NCBI RefSeq assembly: GCF_003014695.1
Contig: NZ_PYAS01000004.1
Span: 434,001-498,000 of the forward strand
Source: Dyadobacter jiangsuensis
GTDB lineage: Bacteria; Bacteroidota; Bacteroidia; Cytophagales; Spirosomataceae
Direction: 5' to 3'
DNA: 64,000 nt
The translations under genes and the position numbers were made by a program. Numbering within the stretch: the stretch's first letter is position 1; each line of letters opens with the position of its first letter. The notes under the pieces were generated by a model that saw only the letters and a program-made list of their open reading frames with translations, made no database searches and was not told where the DNA came from. This document shows positions 40,365 to 49,088 of the stretch, in pieces.

Positions 40365-40412
40365 TAGAATGCTATGCTAGCAATATTAACAGCTTGGTGA
40401 TTTTTCGGGAGA

Positions 40413-41711
40413 TCAGTTGTTTAACGATTCTTCAACCGGTTTCATATTGGCGGTGAGGAAATGGATCGCAAGCCAGGCGATAATGTAGGCCAGCCCGCAG
40501 ACAACGAACAGGATATTGTAGCCTGCGCCGATATTTCCTACTCCTTTATAATGATCGAGCAATGCGCCTACCAGCAGCGGGAAGAAGGTCGAGCCGAGAG
40601 AGCCGGCCATACCGCCGATACCTACCACTGAGCTTACCGCGCGTTTTGGGAAAATATCGGAAACGATCGTGAAAATATTCGCACTCCAAGCCTGGTGCGC
40701 CGCAGTTGCGATGGCGATAATGCCTACGACAGTCCAGATATCCGTCGCGAATTGTGCAAGGATAATCGGCATCACGGCAAATGCCATCACGAGCAATGTC
40801 GTTTTACGTGCGCGAAGCGGCGTCCAGCCTTTTTTGATCAGGTAGGACGACAGGTAACCACCGCCGATACTGCCGAATGTGGTCGCCGTGTAGACGATCG
40901 CCAAATGCAGGCTTGGCTTTTTAAGATCCAATGCGAATGTGGTAGCAAAGTAAGATGGGAGCCAGAACAGGAAGAACCACCATACAGGATCGGTCAGGAA
41001 TTTTCCGATAATGAATACCCAGGTTTGCGGAAGCGTCACCAATTTGGTCCAGTGAATGGTTTTCTGGTTTTCGCCGTCGCCGGCCTCATTGTCACTGTGG
41101 ATGAATGCATATTCTTCCGGGCCTACTTTCTTGTGCCGCGAAGGTATTTCGTACATCAACCACCAGAATATCAGCCAGATAAAGCCAATTGCGCCTGTGA
41201 TGATGAATGCGCCCTGCCAGCTGTAAGTGCTTAATAGCCAAGGTACGAGAATGGGCGCAGCCACGGCCCCGATACTTGTTCCGGAGTTGAAAATACCTGT
41301 CGCAAGCGCGCGTTCGCGTTTGGGAAACCACTCGGCTGTTGCCTTTACCGCCGCCGGGAAGTTACCAGCCTCGCCAAGGCCCAGCACGGCACGGACAGCG
41401 CCGAAGCCGAATGTGCTTTTCACAAATGCGTGTGCCACCGCGGCGATACTCCAGATGATGATGGAAACGGCATATCCTAGTTTTGAGCCGATCTTGTCGA
41501 TGATGTTACCGAACACGATATAACCGGCGGCATAGCAGCCCGCGAAGACCATCACGATGTTCGCATAGTCGCTTTCAGTCCAGTTGAATTCTGTTTCGAG
41601 GGTAGGTTTTAGTAATCCAAGAATCTGCCTGTCGATGTAGTTGATGGTGGTTGCAAAGAAAAGTAATGCGCAAATAACCCAGCGATAGTTGCCAATATTG
41701 GTTTGTTTCAT
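40413..41711 (-). CDS. MFS transporter of the anion:cation symporter (hexuronate) family, 432 aa
   Basis: Twelve membrane helices with the ACS-family marks: 'ATTINYIDRQILGLLKPTLE', 'GLGEAGNFPAAVKATAEWFPKRERALATGIFNSGTSIGAV'. Relatives (ExuT, GudP) take up hexuronates, glucarate or related organic anions with protons. It is transcribed before the cytochrome dehydrogenase, so both may serve one sugar-acid route. Substrate by analogy only. Confidence 0.9.
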   Translation of the reverse strand: MKQTNIGNYRWVICALLFFATTINYIDRQILGLLKPTLETEFNWTESDYANIVMVFAGCYAAGYIVFGNIIDKIGSKLGYAVSIIIWSIAAVAHAFVKSTFGFGAVRAVLGLGEAGNFPAAVKATAEWFPKRERALATGIFNSGTSIGAVAAPILVPWLLSTYSWQGAFIITGAIGFIWLIFWWLMYEIPSRHKKVGPEEYAFIHSDNEAGDGENQKTIHWTKLVTLPQTWVFIIGKFLTDPVWWFFLFWLPSYFATTFALDLKKPSLHLAIVYTATTFGSIGGGYLSSYLIKKGWTPLRARKTTLLVMAFAVMPIILAQFATDIWTVVGIIAIATAAHQAWSANIFTIVSDIFPKRAVSSVVGIGGMAGSLGSTFFPLLVGALLDHYKGVGNIGAGYNILFVVCGLAYIIAWLAIHFLTANMKPVEESLNN

Positions 41712-41824
41712 GATGGGGAAAAACTGATTTCTTGGATTCAGGAATTTGTAAAAATACGTCTGTCTTGGGGATAAGACTACATTTTTCCCATTCTACCCCT
41801 TAATGGATTTGCAAAAGACTTGAA

Positions 41825-41860
41825 CAAAAAAGATCCCGCACCTGGTAGGGCCGCGGGATC
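41825..41860 (-). terminator. Terminator after surE
   Basis: GATCCCGC / GCGGGATC, perfect 8-bp stem, 13-base loop, followed on the minus strand by six T. The remaining 227-base gap between the MFS gene and surE shows nothing else. Confidence 0.75.
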
Positions 41861-41938
41861 GGGGTTATAGAAGGAACGTTTCGTAAATAATTCACTAACC
41901 ACATTTTCTTTTTAAAGCATTGGTGTGGCAGGATTTAC

Positions 41939-42673
41939 TTATGTAATGGGGTAGGCTAGCTGCGCCTTCATAAGCTCCGCTTCGTTGGTCAAGTCGAGGC
42001 GGAGGGGAGTAATGGAGACGAATTGATTTTCAATGGCCCAGCGGTCGGTACCTTCCTCGGCGGGTTCCAGCGGGACTACGGTAAACCAGTAATGCTTGCG
42101 GCCCATCGGGTCGAGTCCGGGGACGATGTTGTTGTCGTACAGCCGCACCGACTGCCGCGTCCAGCGCACCCCCTTGGGATCGTGCGGGAAATTGACATTT
42201 ACCAGGTTCAGGTGGGGGTTTTTGAAAAGCAGGTCCAATGCCTTTTCCACAAACGGGTCAAGCTTTTCGAAATCGGGTTCCACATCGGTAGGCGTGCTCA
42301 GGGCAATACCTTTGATCCCGAACAGCACGGCCTGCTTGGCTGCGGCGAGCGTGCCCGAATGCCACATCGCATTCCCCAGGTTGGGCCCCAGGTTGATACC
42401 CGACAGCACCACGTCGGGCTTGTCCCACAGGTGTTGCCCGAGTGCCACGCAATCGGCAGGTGTGCCGTTCACGCGGTACGCGTCGATACCCTCGAATTCG
42501 ATCGGGGACTTTTTATAGGAAAGCGGCCGCGATGCCGTAATGGCGTGTCCCATAGAGGATTGTTCAACATCCGGGGCCACTATTTTGACCTCCCCGAACC
42601 GCGAGGCGATTTTGGCAAGCGCCGCAATGCCCGGGCTGTATATTCCATCGTCGTTCGTTACCAGGATTTTCAT
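41939..42673 (-). CDS. surE: SurE 5'/3'-nucleotidase, 244 aa
   Basis: Starts with the SurE metal motif 'MKILVTNDDGIYSPGI' (D8, D9) and includes 'VNGTPADCVALG' and 'SGINLGPNLG', all diagnostic. A metal-dependent phosphatase on nucleoside 5'- and 3'-monophosphates and short polyphosphate. Monocistronic, divergent from a lipid kinase gene. Confidence 0.95.
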   Translation of the reverse strand: MKILVTNDDGIYSPGIAALAKIASRFGEVKIVAPDVEQSSMGHAITASRPLSYKKSPIEFEGIDAYRVNGTPADCVALGQHLWDKPDVVLSGINLGPNLGNAMWHSGTLAAAKQAVLFGIKGIALSTPTDVEPDFEKLDPFVEKALDLLFKNPHLNLVNVNFPHDPKGVRWTRQSVRLYDNNIVPGLDPMGRKHYWFTVVPLEPAEEGTDRWAIENQFVSITPLRLDLTNEAELMKAQLAYPIT

Positions 42674-42758
42674 AACGTATAGCGTTTTCAGGAGGTTATT
42701 AATAAAATTATGCCTGGTATGTTTTTTATAAAACCGGGATTATGCTATACATCCTGAT

Positions 42759-43670
42759 ATGAAAAAAACGACCCTTTTACACAACCCGACAGCCGGGGAT
42801 AATGACTTTTCCAAAAAAGAGCTGGTCAGACTGATCAAGAAAGAAGGTTTCGAATGCGCCTATTCGTCTGTGAAGGAGGAAGGCTGGGATACTTTCGAAA
42901 ATGACACCGATTTCCTGATCGTGGCCGGTGGCGACGGTACGGTGAGGCGCGCCGCCAAAGCGCTGATGAAACGTAAGCGGCTGGACAAGCAATACCCGCT
43001 GGCCTTGCTGCCGCACGGGACCGCCAACAACATCGCCACCGCTTTGCAGATTGAGGGACATCTCAAGGAAATTATCCCTCATTGGCACCATTACCACCTC
43101 AAACCGTTCGATATCGGCCGTGTGCATGGGATAGGGGAGGATCTGTTCTTCCTGGAAGCATTTGGTTACGGTATTTTCCCGCGCCTGATGAAAGTAATGA
43201 GCAAAATAGAGGGCGATATTGGCGACACCGCGGAGGAAAAGCTGAAAGCGGCGCGTGCCGTGCTGCTCGAAATCGTGCAAAGTTACGAAGCGCGGCCCTG
43301 CACCATCGTGGCCGACGGCGTGGAGCATTCGGGTAATTACATCATGGTAGAAATCATGAATATCCGCTCCATCGGCCCTAACCTCGTGCTCGCAGGCGAG
43401 GCCGATCCCGGCGACGGGATGCTCGATGTCGTGATGGTTTCGGAAGAAAGCCGGAGCAAGTTCGAGTCGTTTTTGCTCAGCCGCATTAATGATGAAGACA
43501 AGGAATTCAGTTTTTCGACCATTCGCGCCAGAAAAGTGAAGATTTTCTGGGACGGGAAAGACGGGCACATCGACGATGAACGGTTGAAGATCGAGGCGCC
43601 GGTAGAAGTGGAGATCGAAATACAGCCTGATATGCTGCAATTTGTGGTTACCGAGGGTTTGAACCCATAA
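42759..43670 (+). CDS. Diacylglycerol/lipid kinase family protein, 303 aa
   Basis: DAGK-catalytic fold: 'HNPTAGDNDFSKKELVRLIKK' phosphate loop region, 'FLIVAGGDGTVRRAAKALM' (GGDGT) and 'LPHGTANNIATAL', then the beta-sandwich C-terminal domain ending in 'PDMLQFVV'. YegS-like enzymes phosphorylate a lipid head hydroxyl with ATP or are diacylglycerol kinases. Divergent from surE; substrate unassigned. Confidence 0.9.
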   Translation: MKKTTLLHNPTAGDNDFSKKELVRLIKKEGFECAYSSVKEEGWDTFENDTDFLIVAGGDGTVRRAAKALMKRKRLDKQYPLALLPHGTANNIATALQIEGHLKEIIPHWHHYHLKPFDIGRVHGIGEDLFFLEAFGYGIFPRLMKVMSKIEGDIGDTAEEKLKAARAVLLEIVQSYEARPCTIVADGVEHSGNYIMVEIMNIRSIGPNLVLAGEADPGDGMLDVVMVSEESRSKFESFLLSRINDEDKEFSFSTIRARKVKIFWDGKDGHIDDERLKIEAPVEVEIEIQPDMLQFVVTEGLNP

Positions 43671-43673
43671 CTT

Positions 43674-43694
43674 TTGGTTATAGCGGATAACCAA
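43674..43694. promoter_or_regulatory. Palindrome upstream of the ferredoxin reductase promoter
   Basis: TTGGTTAT-AGCGG-ATAACCAA, perfect 8-bp arms, begins 3 bases after the lipid-kinase stop and ends 6 bases before the -33 TTG of the reductase promoter. It lacks a T-tract, so an activator or repressor site is more likely than a terminator. Confidence 0.5.
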
Positions 43695-43700
43695 TTGTGA

Positions 43701-43732
43701 TTGGCGAACGATGTGAATGACCGCTACTTTTG
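43701..43732 (+). promoter_or_regulatory. -33/-7 promoter of the ferredoxin reductase operon
   Basis: TTG (43701-43703) and TACTTTTG (43725-43732) are separated by 21 bases, a normal Bacteroidota spacing. Transcription would start about 34 bases before the ATG. Confidence 0.6.
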
Positions 43733-43772
43733 GAATATCAAATTTTTCCAAAGTTCTCATTCACATTGAATT

Positions 43773-44777
43773 ATGATTCACACAGACATTTGCATTATCG
43801 GAGCGGGGCCAGTAGGGCTCTTCGCGGTTTTCGAGGCCGGACTGCTCAAAATGCGTTGCCATCTCATTGACGCGCTGCCCGTAGTAGGCGGCCAGCTTGC
43901 TGAAATTTATCCCCAAAAACCCATTTACGATATTCCCGGCGCGCCGGCCATCATTGCCGAAGACCTTGTGAATAACCTCATGAAGCAGATTGAGGAGTTC
44001 AAACCGGGGTTCACATTGGGCGAAAGGGTGGAAGCGCTCGAAAAGCAGGACGACGGCAGCTATATTGTCCGCACCAACGAGGGAACCGACGTGCATTGCC
44101 AGGTGGTGGTGATAGCGGCGGGACTCGGCAGTTTTGAACCTCGGAAACCGGCCGTTGAGCAACTGGAATATTTCGAAGGCAAAGGCGTGCATTATATGGT
44201 GAAAAAGCCGGAGCAGTTCCGGGGACGGAACGTGGTGCTGGCCGGTGGTGGCGACTCCGCGCTCGACTGGACGATCTTCCTCGCCGATATCGCTTCCCGC
44301 GTTACGCTCGTGCACCGGGGTGATACCTTCCGCGGTGCGCCGGATTCTGCCGAAAAAGTGTACGATCTGGCCGGAAAAGGCAAAATCGACCTCATACTAC
44401 AAGCGCAGGTGAACAAGCTGGGAGGTAATGGTGTGCTTAAAGAGGTTTCTGTTTTAGGGAATGATAAATCAGTCACCACTATTCCTACCGATGATTTCAT
44501 CCCGCTTTTCGGCCTTAGTCCCAAACTTGGCCCGATCGCCGACTGGAACCTGGGTGTCGAGAAATCGGCGGTGATCGTTGATACCTTCGACTACTCCACG
44601 AATGTCGAGCGAATTTATGCGATCGGCGATATCAATACGTATCCGGGCAAGCTGAAACTCATTTTGTGCGGTTTTCACGAAGCGGCGATCATGATGCAGA
44701 GCGCATTCAAGTACGTTTACCCCGATCAGAAATTAAGTTTCAAATACACCACAGTGAACGGTGTTAATCCATTTTAG
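43773..44777 (+). CDS. Ferredoxin-NADP+ reductase, thioredoxin reductase-like (YumC type), 334 aa
   Basis: FAD loop 'CIIGAGPVGLFAVFEAGLLKM', NADP loop 'VVLAGGGDSALDWTIF' and terminal 'YAIGDINTYPGKLKLILCGFHEAA'. No redox CxxC, as expected of the ferredoxin-NADP reductase branch of the family. Two bases separate it from a ferredoxin gene, so it is very likely its electron partner with NADPH. Confidence 0.93.
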   Translation: MIHTDICIIGAGPVGLFAVFEAGLLKMRCHLIDALPVVGGQLAEIYPQKPIYDIPGAPAIIAEDLVNNLMKQIEEFKPGFTLGERVEALEKQDDGSYIVRTNEGTDVHCQVVVIAAGLGSFEPRKPAVEQLEYFEGKGVHYMVKKPEQFRGRNVVLAGGGDSALDWTIFLADIASRVTLVHRGDTFRGAPDSAEKVYDLAGKGKIDLILQAQVNKLGGNGVLKEVSVLGNDKSVTTIPTDDFIPLFGLSPKLGPIADWNLGVEKSAVIVDTFDYSTNVERIYAIGDINTYPGKLKLILCGFHEAAIMMQSAFKYVYPDQKLSFKYTTVNGVNPF

Positions 44778-44779
44778 CC

Positions 44780-45103
44780 ATGATCAATATATTCATAGAG
44801 AACGACTTGGGCGAGCGTCAGGCGCTGGAAGTACCCACTGATATGGGTTTCAACCTGATGGAGATCCTCAAAGCATACGAATACGACATCCAGGCAACCT
44901 GCGGCGGAATGGCCCTGTGTGCGACCTGCCACATCGAAGTGCTGGAAGGCAAGGAAAAGCTGCCAGCGTCTAACGACCAGGAGCTGGACACACTCGATAC
45001 ACTGCCCAATGCCGACAGTAACAGCAGGCTTTCATGCCAGCTCCGTCCGTCTGACGAAATGAATGGGCTCGTGTTTCGCCTCAAAGCATTGCAGGAAGCT
45101 TGA
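44780..45103 (+). CDS. [2Fe-2S] ferredoxin, 107 aa
   Basis: Plant/adrenodoxin-type fold with 'CGGMALCATCH' ligands and a fourth cysteine in 'SRLSCQL'. It carries one electron between the reductase encoded just before it and unknown acceptors such as P450 or oxygenase partners. A bidirectional terminator follows. Confidence 0.95.
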   Translation: MINIFIENDLGERQALEVPTDMGFNLMEILKAYEYDIQATCGGMALCATCHIEVLEGKEKLPASNDQELDTLDTLPNADSNSRLSCQLRPSDEMNGLVFRLKALQEA

Positions 45104-45138
45104 AATAAGGTTATTAGAATTTTGGAATAATAGTACAT

Positions 45139-45170
45139 AAACCTCCGCTGAATGGCCAGCGGAGGTTTTT
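45139..45170. terminator. Bidirectional terminator between ferredoxin and SGNH genes
   Basis: AAACCTCCGCTG / CAGCGGAGGTTT, 12-bp stem with a six-base loop, followed by TTTTT on the plus strand. It serves two convergent genes. Confidence 0.85.
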
Positions 45171-45176
45171 AGTTTT

Positions 45177-45869
45177 TCAGAAAAGCTGTTTGACGCGTGA
45201 AAGGGCTTCGTTTACCCACAGCCGGTACATTTTGCCGGAGAAATGCAGCTGGTCGCTGGCGATCATGGTGGGGTCGTTCAGCGCCGTCCGTGATATGCCG
45301 GTAATGTCGATGAAAACGACTTTTAATTTATCACACTCATCTTTTGCAATGGCATTGAAGCTGTCTATTTCCGCAGCGATATGGTCGCGGTTGCCTTCAC
45401 CCATGGCCGTTACGCCCCAATCCGGGATGGACAACACGAACACATTCCCTGCATCGTCGCCCGCATACGCGATCGATTTCTGCAAAAGCTGGCGAAATTC
45501 GATCCGGTATTCCTCCTTATTTCTGCCCTGGTACTGGTTATTTACCCCGATCAGCAGCGACACGAGGTCGAATGTCCCCGTGGGAGGGCTTTGCTCCAAT
45601 GCGTCGAGCAGATTGCGCGTTGTCCAGCCGGTCCTTGCGATGATTTGGGGCGTAGCGACCGGTTTCCCCGCTTTTTTGAGCTCGTCCGCCAATATCACGG
45701 GCCAGCGCTCGTCCGGTTCGACGCTCTGTCCGATGGTATAGGAGTCGCCCAGGGCGAGGTAAGTCGCCTTGCCGCTTTCATCAGGGCGCTCGGGCGTGGG
45801 CGGTGCGGGACTATCCGTACCGGCACAAGCCAGCGTACACAGCATGATCAAAATTGGATACAGTTTCAT
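45177..45869 (-). CDS. SGNH/GDSL hydrolase lipoprotein, 230 aa
   Basis: Lipobox 'LCTLACAGT' with C15, then block I 'LALGDSYTIGQ', block III 'LIGVNNQYQG' and block V 'DQLHFSGKMY' (D, H). A secreted esterase/lipase- or thioesterase-like fold anchored to a membrane. Substrate unknown; monocistronic. Confidence 0.88.
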   Translation of the reverse strand: MKLYPILIMLCTLACAGTDSPAPPTPERPDESGKATYLALGDSYTIGQSVEPDERWPVILADELKKAGKPVATPQIIARTGWTTRNLLDALEQSPPTGTFDLVSLLIGVNNQYQGRNKEEYRIEFRQLLQKSIAYAGDDAGNVFVLSIPDWGVTAMGEGNRDHIAAEIDSFNAIAKDECDKLKVVFIDITGISRTALNDPTMIASDQLHFSGKMYRLWVNEALSRVKQLF

Positions 45870-45924
45870 GCCTTATATACTGTTTTGACAACCCTTTTGG
45901 ATTGACTGCCGCAGATTTTCCAAA

Positions 45925-46746
45925 CTAGGCCATTACCGCAATCAGGTTTAATGTAATGCCTGCAAGTTCTTTATCGCCAGTCAAATGTGCTTTTGCGAGC
46001 GCCTCGTCTGGTTTAATGGCTTTGGTAAAAAGTTTCCAGGCTGTGTCGGCATCGAGGGTAAGCGATGCTTCCGGGGCTTTTTCGCAAGTTTCATCGATCA
46101 CCCAGCCATTTACTGTTTTAACCAAAAACCATTCAAAAGCCTGATCCAGTACAATGCCGATGCGTACGGCCGTGCCCTCGGGCGCCTGCGTGTGTCTGTA
46201 CGTATGCGGAAGCCCGCGCAGAAAGGTTTCGATGAGCGGACGAAAGAGCCGGGGCGTCATAATGCCGGGTTTACCGACGGCGTCGCGGATCTGTTGCTGG
46301 TGGTGCCATTTCTCGGTGTATTCGCGGGCAATGCGGAACCAGTTTTTGGAAACTGTTTCGCCGGCCCAGGACACCGAAAAGATCGCATCGGCTTCCAGAT
46401 CCTGCCGGGTCATGATTTCGGAATATTGCTTACCAGTGCTTTCCAAAAAATCGGTGAGCAGGGCAGGACTCATTCGTTTCGAGGCCTGTACCCATTCCGC
46501 ATTCAAATGGTTCAGGTATGCTACCAGGTCGTCATAGCTGTTGATTTCCCGGTCAGGTGCGGTGAAGTGGGCGTCGCGATACATCGATATCACACGGATA
46601 TTTCCGTCGAGCAAGTGCGCGGCGACGTCGCGGACCTTCCACAGACGGGCGACGGTCGGCTTTTCCCATTCTTCGGGAGTCAGGGATCTGAGCAATGCGA
46701 TGAGGTGCTCGTCGAGTTCGGCAAACAGGTGAACGGTGTGGATCAT
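45925..46746 (-). CDS. DinB/maleylpyruvate-isomerase N-terminal-type protein, 273 aa
   Basis: Helical bundle with 'LWKVRDVAAHLLDG' (metal-binding His) and 'WHHQQQIRDAVGKPG', as in mycothiol-dependent maleylpyruvate isomerase N-terminal domains, followed by an alpha/beta C-terminal domain ('LTLDADTAWKLFTKAI'), SCP2-like. Such proteins may be metal-dependent thiol transferases; Bacteroidota lack mycothiol, so the cofactor here is unclear. Divergent from the Anbu-like gene. Confidence 0.75.
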   Translation of the reverse strand: MIHTVHLFAELDEHLIALLRSLTPEEWEKPTVARLWKVRDVAAHLLDGNIRVISMYRDAHFTAPDREINSYDDLVAYLNHLNAEWVQASKRMSPALLTDFLESTGKQYSEIMTRQDLEADAIFSVSWAGETVSKNWFRIAREYTEKWHHQQQIRDAVGKPGIMTPRLFRPLIETFLRGLPHTYRHTQAPEGTAVRIGIVLDQAFEWFLVKTVNGWVIDETCEKAPEASLTLDADTAWKLFTKAIKPDEALAKAHLTGDKELAGITLNLIAVMA

Positions 46747-46797
46747 GGCGGTGATATGGACTTGTTTGGCCTTAAATATCGATGAAAAAGGGATTTG

Positions 46798-46830
46798 TTG
46801 TGATGTTCAGGATGTGATTTGGTATTTTTG
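46798..46830 (+). promoter_or_regulatory. -33/-7 promoter of the Anbu-like gene
   Basis: TTG (46798-46800) and TATTTTTG (46823-46830) are 22 bases apart, 22 bases before the start at 46853. This supports the short start. Confidence 0.6.
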
Positions 46831-46852
46831 GGCTGGTTCAAAGTGCAGAAAA

Positions 46853-47575
46853 ATGACTTATTGTTTAGGAATAAAAGTGAAAGAGGGCCTCGTTGCCCTG
46901 GCCGATACGCGGATCACCGCAGGCACCAACACCACCACCAAAAAGAAGATGTATGTCACCCAGCAGGACAACTATTCGATGTTCATTATGACCAGCGGAT
47001 TGCGATCCGTACGCGACAAAGCGGTACATTATTTCGAGGAGCTGCTCAGCGAAGGCGTGGTGTACAACAAGCTTTACAAGGCTGTCAATGCATTCGGTGA
47101 GCAAATTAAACGGGTAGCGGAGGAGGATAGGGCGAGCCTGGAAAGGTCGGGCCTGAAATTTAATCTCAATACCATTGTGGGTGGCCAGCTGAAAGACGAT
47201 AAGGATCACAAACTGTTTCTCCTTTATTCGGAAGGCAACTGGGTGGAGCTCGACGAAGGCTCGCCGTATGTGATCATCGGCAACTCCGGGCAGGGAAAAG
47301 CTATCTTGAATCGCGTGCTCAATGAAAACTCGACGATGAAACAGGCACTGAAAGCCGGGTTCCTCTCATTCGACTCTACACGCGTGAGCAACAACGACGT
47401 CGACTTCCCGATCGACGTGGTGTTGTACAAAAAAGACAGCTTCGCCATCGCCGAACATCGTTACGAGCAAAAGGATATGGAAGAAGTATCGAGAATCTGG
47501 GCCGAAAAGCTCAAACAAGCGCTGGACGACATCCCCGAAGATTGGATGGAAAAGACTTTTGAAAAAATGACATAA
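46853..47575 (+). CDS. Anbu-like proteasome-family peptidase, 240 aa
   Basis: The protein starts MTYCLGIKVKEGLVALADTR, the Anbu (ancestral beta subunit) pattern: removal of Met1 would expose Thr2 as the catalytic nucleophile, with D18 and R20 in the 'ADTR' motif and a basic cluster 'KKK' at 30-32 where the proteasome lysine lies. The rest fits the Ntn-hydrolase sandwich ('GQLKDDKDHKLFLLYSEGNW', 'GNSGQGKAILNRVL'). ATG at 46853 is chosen, since the frame extends upstream by 39 residues that lack homology and overlap the promoter. Anbu genes usually lie with a transglutaminase, an alpha-E protein and an ATP-grasp protein; none is here. Function of the family is unsettled. Confidence 0.85.
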   Translation: MTYCLGIKVKEGLVALADTRITAGTNTTTKKKMYVTQQDNYSMFIMTSGLRSVRDKAVHYFEELLSEGVVYNKLYKAVNAFGEQIKRVAEEDRASLERSGLKFNLNTIVGGQLKDDKDHKLFLLYSEGNWVELDEGSPYVIIGNSGQGKAILNRVLNENSTMKQALKAGFLSFDSTRVSNNDVDFPIDVVLYKKDSFAIAEHRYEQKDMEEVSRIWAEKLKQALDDIPEDWMEKTFEKMT

Positions 47576-47656
47576 CAAAGGGGACGAAAGTCCCCTTTGC
47601 CGTTAACAAGGGCCAGCGGCCCGACACACTTCGCATCCAGGGACTTCAGTCCCTGG
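47576..47656. repeat. Tandem REP-like hairpins
   Basis: CAAAGGGGAC-GAAA-GTCCCCTTTG (47576-47599) and CCAGGGAC-TTCA-GTCCCTGG (47637-47656) are two perfect hairpins in the 94 bases between convergent genes. The second resembles the palindrome at 3720-3739. Confidence 0.65.
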
Positions 47657-47669
47657 GACAAGGGATGGC

Positions 47670-49052
47670 CTAAAGGCCATATTTGTCGATAAGGTATAGC
47701 ATCGAAGCCATTGCCGCGGCACCCAGTTCCAGCTCCCGCTTGCTGACAGTCTCGAACTTGTCATTCGCCGCATGGTGGTAGTCGAAATACCGCTGCGTGT
47801 CAGGCATCAGACCCAGTAGTACCGTCCCCTGCTGCGCCAGCGGACCGATATCCGCACCGCCGCCGCCGGGTCCCAGCTCATGAACGCCATAAGCCGCAAA
47901 CAGCTTCGCCCATTCCTGGATTTTAGCTTTTTGTCCAGGCGTACCTACAATCCCGAAGCCGCGTGGCGAAAAACCTCCGTGATCAGATTCAATCGCTGCG
48001 ATATGGGGCTCTTTTCGGGACTTCGCGGAATCGGCATAGGTAACGCCGCCCTTCATGCCATTCTCCTCATTCATGAACATAACCGCACGCAACGTATTGT
48101 TGGGCTGGTAACCCAATGCTTTCAGTATCCGCACCGCCTCGATGGACTGTACACAGCCGGAACCGTCGTCGTGCGCACCCTGGGCGAAATCCCACGAATC
48201 GAGGTGGCCGCCTACGGCAATGTACTTGTCGGGGCTGGTTTTACCCTTCAATTCGCCGACCACATTATGCGAGGGAGCATCCGGAAGCGTTTCACAATGT
48301 TGCTCGAAATAGAATTCTGTTTCTGGATTTCCTTTTAATGTTTTGGACAACAATTCAGCGCCGTTTGTGCTGATCGCCGCAGCGGGAATCATGGGTGCGC
48401 CGCTCGCGTAGCGCATGCTGCCTGTGTGTGGGAAATCGTCGAGGCGGGTCGTCATGGAGCGGGTAATGGAGCCTATCGCGCCCAGTTTGGCCGCTTCGCT
48501 CGCGCCCGCGGCACGTTGCTCCACCGCACCCGCGTACGCTTCAAATGTGTTGATTTTGGTAGGATCCATCGGACGGTTGAAGAACACAATTTTGCCCTTC
48601 ACCTTCTCAGCACCCAAGTCGCGAAGCTCCTGGAAGCTCTTCACCTCGATTACCTTGCCTTTAACACCGCCTTTGGGCGTGGCGATCGAACCGCCCAATG
48701 CCGCTATGGGGACGTCCGTTTTTTGTTTGCCGACAATGATCTGCGCTTTCTCCTTCGCTCCGCGTACCCAATGCGGAACCATTACATTTTGCAGGAATAC
48801 GTGATCAAAACGCTCGCCTTCCATGACGGATTTGGTATAAACAACAGCCTTCGCAGCACCTTCCGAGCCGCTTAATCTCGGTCCGACCTGTTGGGTGAGG
48901 TGCCGGAGCCATTCGTAGGACTTCCCCTCTCCGAGCGCTGCGTTATAAATTTTACGGATGAAGATAGAGTCGGCCTGGAAATCGGTTTGGGCCGAAACGG
49001 GAAGCGCTATCCCCGTAATGGAAAGGGATAGCGCCGTAAAGAATTTTTTCAT
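47670..49052 (-). CDS. M28-family secreted metallopeptidase (carboxypeptidase Q-like), 460 aa
   Basis: Signal peptide then a PA-like insert domain and the M28 core: zinc ligands in 'GGHLDSWDFAQGAHDDGSG' (H, D), 'FMNEENGMKGG' (catalytic E and ligand E), and later 'DYHHAANDKFE' (H). Likely an exopeptidase acting on dipeptides or N-terminal residues outside the cytoplasm. Monocistronic. Confidence 0.92.
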   Translation of the reverse strand: MKKFFTALSLSITGIALPVSAQTDFQADSIFIRKIYNAALGEGKSYEWLRHLTQQVGPRLSGSEGAAKAVVYTKSVMEGERFDHVFLQNVMVPHWVRGAKEKAQIIVGKQKTDVPIAALGGSIATPKGGVKGKVIEVKSFQELRDLGAEKVKGKIVFFNRPMDPTKINTFEAYAGAVEQRAAGASEAAKLGAIGSITRSMTTRLDDFPHTGSMRYASGAPMIPAAAISTNGAELLSKTLKGNPETEFYFEQHCETLPDAPSHNVVGELKGKTSPDKYIAVGGHLDSWDFAQGAHDDGSGCVQSIEAVRILKALGYQPNNTLRAVMFMNEENGMKGGVTYADSAKSRKEPHIAAIESDHGGFSPRGFGIVGTPGQKAKIQEWAKLFAAYGVHELGPGGGGADIGPLAQQGTVLLGLMPDTQRYFDYHHAANDKFETVSKRELELGAAAMASMLYLIDKYGL

Positions 49053-49088
49053 GTGGTGACAGGAGTTAGTATGACAACGGCTAATATA

